Shown in pieces: positions 48,604 to 59,200 of a DNA stretch of 64,000 bases; the first letter of the stretch is position 1; each line of letters opens with the position of its first letter. Below the pieces are notes generated by a model. The model searched no databases, was not told the DNA's origin, and saw only the letters and a list, made by a program, of their open reading frames with translations. Source of the DNA: Antedon mediterranea (lineage: Eukaryota > Echinodermata > Crinoidea > Comatulida > Antedonidae); NCBI RefSeq assembly GCF_964355755.1, contig NC_092671.1, positions 5,033,001 to 5,097,000 of the forward strand, in the 5' to 3' direction. The position numbers were made by a program, and so were the translations under genes.

Positions 48604-49015
48604 GTTATATAACCCTAACCCTAGTTTGAAGCGACATAATAAATTCATCGCGAAAAAGTACGTAACGTATTCAGAAACTTTTGAAATTTGTTAGATATGT
48701 TTAATAAGTTCTTACGTCTATAAAACAAACAAAAAATATAAATTTCACGAAAAATTCGTGATTTTAATAATTTGCATTTCTAAAAATGTACACTTATGAA
48801 ATACCATACATTTTCCAACACATTTTTACGTCATTGATGATTCCCAGAAATCAAAATAAAACAAATTATGATATTTCTTTTACATTATAGATGTAAGAAC
48901 CTATATTGAACATATCTATCAAATTTCAAACGTTTTTTAAGACCATACGTATTTTTATCGATGAATTAAGTATGTGATTGCTTCAAACTAGGGTTAGGGT
49001 TAACCTAACAGTTCC
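48604..49015. repeat. Foldback unit with CCCTAACCCTAG tips, copy 1
   Basis: AACCCTAACCCTAGTTTGAA at the left faces TTCAAACTAGGGTTAGGGTT at the right. The arms continue with CGCGAAAAAGTACGTA-type and TACGTATTTTTATCG words. The block is embedded in satellite flanks (CACAGTGATAAAGAATAGA). Confidence 0.8.
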
Positions 49016-49225
49016 ATTCTTTAACACTGTGTTTAACTTTTAACCAAATTGGTTTTAGTACAACACAATGATAAACTATGTACATTTTATTTTTCATATT
49101 ACATTATAGGATACAACATATAATGTAATATAATAAATACAAGTTACATAGTTTATCATCTTGTTTTACAGAACCAATTATTTGGTTACACAGTTAAACA
49201 CAGTGATAAAGAATAGACACTGTTT

Positions 49226-49642
49226 TAGGTTATATAACTCTAACCCTAGTTTGAAGCGATCACATACTTAATTCATCGCGAAAAATTAAATACGTATCGT
49301 AATCAGAAACATTTGAAATTTGGTAAATTATTATGTTCAATAGGTTCTTACGTCTATAAAACAAACAAAAAATAAAAGTTTCAAGACAAATTCGTGATTT
49401 TAATAATTTGCATTTCTAAACATTTACACTTATGAAAGACCATACATTTCCAACACATTTTTACTTCATTGATGATTCCCAGAAATCAAAATAAAACTAT
49501 TAGGATATTTCTTTTGCATTATAGATGTAAGAACCTATATTGAACATATCTACCAAATATCAAACGTTTTTCAAGACGATACGTATTTTTAGCGATAAAT
49601 ATTAAATATGTGATCGCTTCAAACTAGGGTTAGGGTTAAATA
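49226..49642. repeat. Foldback unit with CTAACCCTAG tips, copy 2
   Basis: TCTAACCCTAGTTTGAAGCG faces CGCTTCAAACTAGGGTTAGG. The interior is about 90 percent like copy 1 by eye. A third, half copy in the same orientation ends at about 50280 (GTCGCTTCAAACTAGAGGGT). Confidence 0.8.
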
Positions 49643-50969
49643 AACTAAAACAGTTCTATTCTTTATCACTCACTGTGTTTAACTTTTAACCAAAATGGTT
49701 ATAGTAAAACACAATGATAAACTTATATGTAAATTTTATTTTTCATAACATAAAATGTTTGATATTCTTTGTAATATTTAATATTATATTTTAGGCCTAC
49801 TATTAATGATTATTAATTTTCTACTTCATTGGCGATTCTTACCCAAAAAAAAGGACTAATTTTGTTATGTATATATAAGAGCAACCTATTATAACATGTC
49901 TTGTATGATTTTTATCTCGTTTCAATGACATTTTATACTACAATTCAAATGAAAAAGCATCACAAAAAAATACGTCTGGTATTCAAAAAGTTTCTAAACT
50001 CGGTACACAGAAAAAATGATGATATTCTAATGGTTTTATTGTATACTTTTGTGAGAATCATCAATGAAGTAAAACGAATATGTTGAAAATGTATGGTCTT
50101 TCATAAGTGTGAATTTTTAGAAATGCAAATTATTGAAATCATCGATTTGTCTTGAAATTTATAATTTGTTTTGTCTTTTTGAACATATCTATACAAAATG
50201 TCAAACGTTTCTGAATACGATACGTTTTTTTTTGCGATGAATTTATAATGTCGCTTCAAACTAGAGGGTAGGGTAGTAACCTAACAAGTATCTATTCTTT
50301 ATCACTATGTTTAACTGTGTAACCATATTGGTTCTAATAAAAATGTTCTATATATATATATAAACCAAAGGTGCTATATATACCCACCTTATTACAGATG
50401 AGAGATATTTGACTGCAAACACCAAATAATATATCAGTACCAGACTTAAGTTAGAATACTTAAATACATGTTACTACATTCAACTTAAAGCAATCCTGTC
50501 AGATGTTCTAATAAAAAACAGTGATAAACTATGTAAATTGTATGTTTCATATATTACATTTTTGCCAAAAAAAATTATTGGGAATGTCAAATTTCTTTTT
50601 CATGACATATATCTACAAATTTCAGAAGCTTTTGAATACGAGTATTTTACGCGATGTTTTTTTATCCTCATTTTAATATGTTGGTAATGTAATTCACATG
50701 CACAAAGTTTTGTATCCAAAATATTGTTTATTTTTGGTAGAAATGAGGAAATAAATAGTATTCCTGTATAATATAATAATCAATAATAAAGTATAACAAA
50801 AAGTGTTGTGTAAACGAACGTTTTTTACGCTTCGAATTTTCTGTTACATTATGTTTGAATTGAAGCTACATATATTGAATCATGGACCTATAAATTAGTA
50901 ATTTATAGGTCCATGATTGAACATATCGTCACTCACCACACTAATTATGGAACGCCGTTTTACACAAGT

Positions 50970-51195
50970 TTTTGGCGATGATAAAAATTGCGTCGATGAT
51001 GAAATTGCGTCGATGAAAATTGCATGACGCAATGTAGATTGCGTCGATGCAATGTAGATTGCGTCGATGCAATGTAAATTGCGTCGATGAAAATTGCATC
51101 GACGAAAATTGCGTCGATGAAAATTGCGTTGATGAAAACTGCATCGATGAAAATTGCGTCGATGAAAACTGCATCGATGAAAATTGATGTGACGA
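50970..51195. repeat. 15-bp minisatellite GCGTCGATGAAAATT
   Basis: About 14 units alternate GCGTCGATGAAAATT, GCATCGACGAAAATT and GCGTCGATGCAATGTAGATT. The open frame across it (FSSTQFSSMQ) is a repeat artefact. Confidence 0.9.
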
Positions 51196-51599
51196 ATTTA
51201 ATTGATTATGAAAATTCCAAATGGTTTTAATTCAATCAATGATGAAAATTACTACTAGTAAAGTAAATGATGATGTTAATAATGATGTTAATAATGTTAT
51301 TATGTTGCTAAAAATTGACGGTTTCTGAATATTTTGATATGATAAACATGTTTACCGCTTGCGCTAGCGCGCGTTATAGACAAGCGCACAGTGAGCGCGC
51401 ACTAAAACAATGTTGAAATATATGCACTGATTAACATTTTAGTGATTTATTGTCAACACATTTTAGCAATGGATCCATTATTGTCCTTTCGGAAACATTA
51501 TATCTTCTAGCTAATTGCTTCCGTTAATCCACCAGTACAGTACATAAAATTCAGATGTCCAGCATCCATGACATCATATTCAAATCAAACCGGCAGGGA

Positions 51600-51815
51600 G
51601 ATCGCAATTTTCATCGATGAAAACTGCATCGATGAAAATATTTTTTTTTTTTCATCGATGCAGTTTTCATTGATGCAGTTTTCATCGACGCAATTTTCAT
51701 CGACGCAATGTTCATCACATCGACTTAAATTTTCATTACATCAATACTATATTCATCGACGCAATTTTCATCACATCGACGCAATTTTCATTGCATCATC
51801 GACGCGATTTTATCA
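51600..51815. repeat. 15-bp minisatellite, mostly opposite orientation
   Basis: AATTTTCATCGACGC and AGTTTTCATCGATGC units are the complement of the array at 50970-51195. Two units at the left edge (GATGAAAACTGCATCGATGA) keep the first orientation, so the turn is at about 51640. Confidence 0.88.
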
Positions 51816-52149
51816 TCGCCTAAACTGGCATTCCATACTTATTGCGTGTGATCTGATTGGTGTATTAATAAATTCATCGCGATGAATTTTTCAGTAGATG
51901 TAATGAGACAGTTCAGTAGATGCAATGACAGTTAATTTAATTGTTCTGCTCTTTTTGTACAAATCTATACTACTTTATATTATGGATGTTGTAGTACTGT
52001 TAAAATTATTAAATCTCTGGAAGTGTGTTTTACGCAAATTTATGCGTTTACGGTTTTAAAATGCACTACGCACGCAGTATTCCAAAATGTCTTACTAATC
52101 ATAGAAAATCATATTGTATCATATCATATTATATCCATTCTTTAAATTC

Positions 52150-53190
52150 ATATTCTTTATCCAAAACTAAATTGGTATAGTAAAACACAGTGCTAGCAAT
52201 TTATCATATTATTAAATGTTTCCTATTCTTTATCATTGTGTTTTACTCTAACCAAATTGGTTGTAGTAAAACACAGTGATAAATTGCTATGTAATGACAT
52301 TTATCATGTTATTAAATGTTTCCTATTCTTTATCGTTGTGTTTTACTCTAACCAAATTGGTTATAGTAAAACACAGTGCTAAATTACTATGTAAATGTCA
52401 TTTATCATGTTATTAAATGTTTCCTATTCTTTATCGTTGTGTTTTACTCTAACCAAATTGGTTATAGTAAAACACAGTGATAAATTACTATGTAAATGTA
52501 ATTTATCATATTATTAAATGTTTCCTATTCTTTATCATTGTGTTTTACTCTAACCAAATTGGTTATAGTAAAACACAGTGATAAATTGCTATGTAAATGT
52601 AATTTATCATGTTATTAAATGTTTCCTATTCTTTATCGTTGTGTTTTACTCTAACCAAATTGGTTATAGTAAAACACAGTGCTAAATTGCTATGTAAATG
52701 TCATTTATCATGTTATTAAATGTTTCCTATTCTATATCATTGTGTTTTACCATAATCAAATTGGTTATAGTAAAACACAGTACTAAATTGCTATGTGAAT
52801 GTCATTTATCATGTTATTAAATGTTTCCTATTCTTTATCATTGTGCTTTACTCTAACCAAATTGGTTATAGTAAAACACAGTGATAAATTGCTATGTAAA
52901 TGTCATTTATCATATTATTAAATGTTTCTTATTCTTTATCATTGTGTTTTACTCTAACCAAATTGGTTATAGTAAAACACAGTGCTAAATTGCTATGTAA
53001 ATGTAATTTATCATATTATTAAATGTTTCCTATTCTTTATCATTGTGTTTTACTCTAACCAAATTGGTTATAATTTATTTAATTTCATTTCAAAAGACAT
53101 TTACCTAAATTGCTATTTCAATGTCATTTATCAAATTATTAAATGTTTCCTATTATTTATCTGGTTATATAGTAAAACACTGTGCTAAAT
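52150..53190. repeat. Satellite array in inverted orientation, about ten monomers
   Basis: TGTTTCCTATTCTTTATCAT, TGTTTTACTCTAACCAAATT, GGTTATAGTAAAACACAGTG and CTATGTAAATGTCATTTATC are the complement of the 44200-48460 monomer. Units are ~105 bp. The last two are truncated or diverged. Confidence 0.92.
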
Positions 53191-53214
53191 TGCTATTGTA
53201 TTAAGGACGAGTTC

Positions 53215-53470
53215 CGAGAAGATGTATTCAAAGCTACAACCAATCAGAACAGTGTTAATCAATATAGTCCATGGCTACAACCAATCAGAAACGTCCAAAT
53301 CGCAATAACCCCTAGGCTAATAGAAAATATTGGTCCAAGTAGCCTTTTCAACCAGACGTTGCGAGGTTTAAAAAGTAAAACATGATTTACTCGCCAGTTT
53401 GGTATAGTTTATATACCTGAAGTATCATGTTGCATGCTCCTCTCTCTTTCTGCTGGGGATTTTCCAAGTT
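53215..53470 (+). promoter_or_regulatory. Possible promoter with duplicated CCAAT boxes
   Basis: GCTACAACCAATCAGAA occurs twice, about 45 bp apart (near 53235 and 53272), with a reversed ATTGG at about 53328. It lies about 2.8 kb before the SETX-like start codon and at the right edge of the satellite block. CCAAT boxes suit a housekeeping promoter, but no transcript start is visible, so this is a suggestion only. Confidence 0.25.
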
Positions 53471-53935
53471 TTCAAATCACAACACCGATTTCAAAAAGAC
53501 AAATACATTATATTAGCCTTTCTAGAAATAGCCCAGGGCGTTTTTTTAAACAAAGATGATTAAAGAATAAGGTAAAGTATACAGTACAGGCCTAACAAAC
53601 ATGTTTGGATCCATCGAACATAACACATGATGATGCAAACAAAAGAGTGACCGGTGGTGTGCCTAGGCCTAGGTCTGCAGTTGAGTTTGTACGTGACCAA
53701 AGATCGTATATAGAGCGCCACGCAGTGGTGGCGCTATTATAGTATCTTTGGTAGTGACCGTGGGGATTCTCTAGGCCTAGCCTACCTAGTACCCCTTTTA
53801 CACCGCAGAGCTTATAACAAGCCTGTGTCGTATCCAGATTAATTTCCTTTTCACACCTGATTCATTAAACCGGGAATGACACGGTACATGTATTAACACT
53901 GCAAAATATCAACCCGTGTAAAATGTTATACTACT

Positions 53936-54750
53936 GTTATATATGTTATGCGCGATTTGAACGATTTGCGCAATTTGAAATTGCGCAAAAAAATCCTTGC
54001 GCAATTTTAAATTGCGCAAAGAATTCTTGCGCAATTTTAAATTGCGCAAGGATTTTTTTGCGCAATTTCAAATTGCGCAATCAACTTGCGCAATTTCAAA
54101 TTGCGCAAGAAAATCTTTGCGCAATTTTAAATTGCGCTGCACAATTTGTAAATTGCGCAAGATAGTTCTTGCGCAATATGACACCTTTGCGCAATTTGAA
54201 AACGAACTGTAAATTTTCCCATACATGGCTAGGCTAGGCCTAGGCAGAGGAGTTTAAAATTTAGTATTTTATTATATAAATAAGACCATTTCAATGAAGA
54301 TAATGTTTAATACTCACTTTTTAAGTTTTTAATATTAGTTTAAGCTAGGCCATGTAACCTAGTCAGTATCAGTAGTCCAGACCCTAGCTAGGCTAGAGTA
54401 GTATTGCCGGCCGCCCGCGCCGCGCCCGCCTGGTGGAACACCACCGCTTCGTTTTCCTTCGTCGGTTCTTCGACGGTATGCTAACTTATAACAATATTTG
54501 CACTACTAAAATAAGGAAATGCGATATTTATCTTTAATTTTGAATCATTCTTAGAAATTACTATAAAAATATGGGTGTGCATGATTTCACAATCTGTCGA
54601 AAAACCTTGCGCAATTTGCAGATTACTTGCGCAATTTAATACGTTGCTTGCGCAATTTGAAACACATGTTTCAATTCAAATTGCGCAAGGATTTTTTTTG
54701 CGCAATTTCAAATTGCGCAAATCGTTCAAATCGCGCATAACATATATATT
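53936..54750. mobile_element. Foldback element made of TTGCGCAATTT palindromes
   Basis: Left end ATATGTTATGCGCGATTTGA and right end TCAAATCGCGCATAACATAT are exact complements, and the identity continues for about 70 bp. Subterminal TTGCGCAATTTTAAATTGCG palindromes are repeated five or more times on the left, fewer on the right. The central 400 bp is unrelated, including a GC-rich stretch near 54405-54440. Confidence 0.85.
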
Positions 54751-54889
54751 AAGTGCATAGGCTAGATGAATCGAAATATCACCCCCCTCACGCATGAAAG
54801 TCTAGAGACACCCTCTAGTAAAGGTCTGCTCATTACACCTCCTACAATTTTGCGTCCCGGGTTAACTTGACGTTGAATACATTCCTTTG

Positions 54890-55200
54890 TTACTATTTAA
54901 AATGTATTGTCTCCAAAAAACATGAAAAATTAATTAAATAGGTAATTTCACAGTTTTAATCAAGTTAATCACTTCCGTAGTAGGAAAACAAAAATCTTTT
55001 CACTTATAAAAAGACAAAATATATGGTTAAATTCAACCAAAAACCCATTGACTTCCAGTCAATTTGACTATTTTTTTTGGCGTTAAATTAAAGTTTATTC
55101 AGGTAAAAAAATTGTTTTTATCCAATTTTTTATGAATGATTATTATATGACATTAAAATGGTATATTCAACAGTATAGTATAGTACAGCAGTATCATAGA
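54890..55200. mobile_element. Diverged copy of the TGTATTGTCCCCC element
   Basis: AATGTATTGTCTCC, TTTCACAGTTTTAATCAAGT, CACTTATAAAAAGACAAAAT and TTGACTTCCAGTCAATTTGA match the element at 55664-56016 in order. The right end is lost. Confidence 0.65.
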
Positions 55201-55329
55201 TTGATATCCTTCTTGACTCTTTACTTACATACAAGAAAACAATGTATATAAATATTTCTTTAATTCTTTCTTAAATTGCACAAAATTGATCTATTATTCC
55301 TAGAATTATTGACTAGAAGAGAACAATCT

Positions 55330-55489
55330 AAAGCTCTATCTGTGACATTTTATGTGACAAAAAATGTGATGTGCCCATATATGGACATAATGATGTCATA
55401 TCACTACCATATTTGGCAATATCATGACCATATTTAAGCATATTACAATTTTTTGTCAAACTACTGTAGTTTGATTGTGTAGACAGTAG
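55330..55489. mobile_element. MITE family A copy
   Basis: AAAGCTCTATCTGTGACATT, ATGTGCCCATATATGGACAT and TTTGATTGTGTAGACAG keep the family order with moderate decay. Confidence 0.75.
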
Positions 55490-55663
55490 GTATCTCAATA
55501 GAGTTCATTGATGCTTTAGGTCCATTGTATTGGTTAAAATTGAATTTGTTTGTCTACCCTGATCTTCTATCTATCTAGTGTTAAAAAAATTGGCTTTGAC
55601 ATCAAAATCCAGTCAATTGATGGTGCATTGATCACTCTTCTAGAACTCTTTTCCAGTAATACA

Positions 55664-56016
55664 TTAAAGATGTATTGTCCCCCAAAATAATGAAAAATAA
55701 AGATTTTTAAAATCGGACTTTGAATAGGCCATTTTGCAGTTTTAATGAAGTTGTTCACTTCCATAAGAAAAAAAAACGGGGGGAAAAAATTATTTCACCT
55801 ATAAAAAGACAAAATAAACAGTTAAATTACCCAAAAACTCATTGTCTTCCAGACAATTTGACCATTTTTTGCTTTAAATTAAATTTTTCTCAGGTAAATA
55901 AATTTTTTTCAGACCCAATTTTTTGTGAGAGTGAATAACTATTATGTGACATTAAAATAACATATTCAACAAAAAATTTAAAAAATATTTTTTTAGGGGG
56001 ACAATATATCTTTAAA
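55664..56016. mobile_element. TTAA-flanked MITE (AGATGTATTGTCCCCC ends)
   Basis: TTAAAGATGTATTGTCCCCC at the left faces GGGGGACAATATATCTTTAA at the right. About 350 bp, no ORF. TTAA borders suggest a piggyBac-type target. Confidence 0.82.
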
Positions 56017-56281
56017 GGCTATGATAGGAGTTCAAGATTTTTATACTACATCCTCGAAATGTGGGCTCACAGCCAAATTTCAGTATCCAATAAACTCTAG
56101 ATGCTTATGTTGGTTTGATAGATTTGACTGCTCTATGTGTTTTATTTATTTTTAAAGAGGGTAACCCTTCCACTTTAGCAACCAGTGGGGCAATTCTTTT
56201 TTTAAAACAAAGTGTGACTTTGATTTGATTTTTTGATAAACATTTTGTCTTTGTCACTGTAAACAGATCTCACCAGATGTC

Positions 56282-59200
56282 ATGGATTCTTCAGATTCTG
56301 AAGACTGTTTTTGGTGCCATTTAAATTCAGAAGATATTTTCGAAGAATATATTAGAATACCTGACTGGCTGAACAAAGCAAATAATAGTTTAAAGCACTG
56401 CATAGAATGTGTTAAGAGTTACCACAAAGGAAGATATGAATTTGTAGCTCGTATACCTGATGGAGAACAGGTACTATTTTTTCTTGACATTTAACCTTTA
56501 CATGGTCCAACTCTAAAGGCTAGGGATGACCGATCACATACTAATTTTTGTGCTGTCAAAAAGTATGTATATACAGTACAATAATTAAAAAATAAAATAA
56601 GACGATGTATGACCATATTAATTAACCTTACAATTATTCCTCTGTGGGATAATGAACGTCCATTCGTATAATACCATTCAAACAATTATGGTCAAGGTGC
56701 TGTGGACTGAATGTTTTACTTTTCAACTATGTGCTTCTTCACTAATGGCTGTGCCATGTCAAAGAAGTGAACATATTTTTAAATATAAAATTTTATACTA
56801 TAGTATAGTACACAAATAATGAATAATTTATGATTTGAATGGTAGAATATTTTCATTGGTTGAAAGATTGACTGCTTTCCAATTGTTTATTAGACACACC
56901 TTTATTGAGGATTATAAGGAAACATTTTTGAGTAAATTTTTGCTTTGTTATAGGCTCTTTTTGCAATTGAGGTAGAGCGACTGTTAAACTCCTTTGATGG
57001 ACTAATAACAAGACATGAGCAAAGTCTAAATGACAACCAAGTTAACAGTAATGATAACCAGACTAACAGTGATGATAACCAGGTTAACAGTAATGATAAC
57101 CAGGTTAACAGTGATGATAACCAGGTTAACAGTAATGAAAAGATGAACTTCGAGTGGTGTCGATCACAATCCCAATATGATTTCCCTCTACCAATCCCGG
57201 TACAAGAAATCCTTATGTTTCCATTTTATCTTCAAGATATAGAAGTTGGTAAGTTAATGCTTAAAGTGTCTCGATTGATTCAAATTTTAAATCCGAGTGA
57301 CGGCAAACGTTTCAGACATTTAATCCGTCTATATGTCTCTCCTCTCAGAAGCTAATTTTTTTTAAAGATGAAAATGTGTATGTTTTAACGCAGTAGTATT
57401 TTATAAATATTTTAAGGTTTTTAATATAATTGTTTATACAGTTTTCAACACTCATGCTTTTTATCTATTTTTTATTTTTTTATATTTTAATGTATTTTAT
57501 TGTATAATAACCAAAGGAAATTTCCATTTTATGAACGAATATATAATCTTATAATAATATAATATTATATCATATTTGATACAGTAAACCAAAGGCAGAA
57601 CTTATTTTATAGGGATGTACAACAAGTTTTATGTTATTGAGTATGAATGTAATGCAATTTAATAATGTATGTTTTTTATTGTATGTTACAGATAGGAAGT
57701 TTTGTCGCCTAATGACAGTTCTTCAGAAAGTTGAACAGCTGCCTGTTATGCCTCAAGATCAACCTTACTGTGGATTGTTCTTGCTTTTAATTCATCCCTG
57801 TCATTTGGTAAGACTAAGATAATAAATTAATAGATCCTCTATTAAGGGGACACCTTCGTGACCCAAGTTTCCACTTAAGCTTTTTTTCCCTTCCACTAAT
57901 ATGCATTGCAAGAACATAAGAGGGTTTGCAGCAGTGTTGCATGTATTGACCTTCGTTTCTTTCACTATAAAGTATAAAATGTCCCATTAATAGGGACGTC
58001 ACCAGACTATTTAATTATTTATTATGGTTCAAAAACATCTGTTACACCAGCAGCAAAAGCTGAAAAGGATGGATTACAATAAAAAAAAAACACAAGAAAT
58101 CAACATACTATACAAATATATATGATTTAAAAAAAAAACTAGTTGCAAGAAGTTAACCTACAAATTACATCTAGATAAGTATACACCTATACCTCTCAAA
58201 ACTATTGTACCACTTCTGTGAGATTTAGTACTGGGTCAGATTTATATGGCTGTAATCTAGTAGAAGCCAAACACCTTTACCAAATGCTAGGATAAGGTTT
58301 TCTTTACAATACTCAAAGCAGGTAACCCAACATTATCAACCTGGGCCAGACCATGGGCTCTCTTTTGTATTCTTTCAATTTGATTAGATTGTTGGGTAGG
58401 GTGGGTGTTCCAACGAGATGAGTTATATATTGTAAGGAGTTAAGTACTCTGAATGAAATACTTGGCAAAATGCACAGAAGGACAGAGGGTGTGCTAATAA
58501 TATTAATAATAATAATAATAATTTTGATAAGCTTTTATCAATCAAACTTCTATAATACAAAAAAAACAAAGCAAGTAATATATAGTACTTGAAAAATGTA
58601 CTGTAGAACTGTGCATTACAGTATTTAGATTAGATTAGATTTTTGACACTAAAATGTCTCTTTTAAGGTTGCAAAATATGCAAAGGATTCACTATCATTT
58701 TATAAAAATATGGAAATGGAGACTTCTGATGAATTGGCAGTTGTTATCAATTTAATTTTGTCCGTCATAAGTTTTGATTTGTTTGAAAATCCTGTTTTGG
58801 AAAACCGTGTCTCGGATGACCCTCCAAGCGCTCTTCAGTTTTTATCCGAACATTTGTTTCCTAGGCAACAATTGTGTTACTGGAAAGGTATGTATGTAGA
58901 CATGTAGTCATAAATTGTTTATATTTTTTAAAAAATTTCATACGCATCCAACAGCGAGTAACTCGCCAATTACAGGGTGGATAAACGATTTTACAATTTA
59001 CCATGCTTATAAACTAAGTTTGAGGCTTAGTGAGTGGAGTTGAAAGAGTTACAACCTTGCACTAAGGTCAGGATTGAACAATGGACTTTTTTTTCTGGCA
59101 AGGTATACAATGTAGATATGTACATCTTCTCCATATGACGCTTAGAAAGTATATACCGAATATTATCATGCAATGTGGTTTTTCTGTAATTCAATGCATT

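Larger units (their letters stand above)
43799..53426. repeat. 9.6-kb satellite block bounded by terminal inverted repeats
   Basis: At the left, TACCAAATTGGCGAGTAAAT and CATGTTTTACTTTAA; at the right, the complement of TACCAAACTGGCGAGTAAAT and CATGTTTTACTTTTTAA. The matching region is about 55-60 bp. Between them lie a long direct array (44200-48460), foldback units (48600-50300), mirrored 15-bp repeats (50970-51190, 51600-51815) and an array in opposite orientation (52150-53190). No gene is visible inside. Confidence 0.7.

Noticed and set aside
48612-48625. Interstitial telomere
   Set aside because: Only about two TTAGGG units on each side, and they are symmetric tips of a foldback unit, so a telomere fusion is not supported.
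50941-51885. ORFs rich in QFSSTQFSS
   Set aside because: Pure translations of the 15-bp minisatellite on opposite strands.
53182-53385. 67-codon ORF with normal-looking composition
   Set aside because: Its start is in a satellite monomer, the region holds duplicated CCAATCAG words and part of the terminal inverted repeat, and no protein is recognisable.
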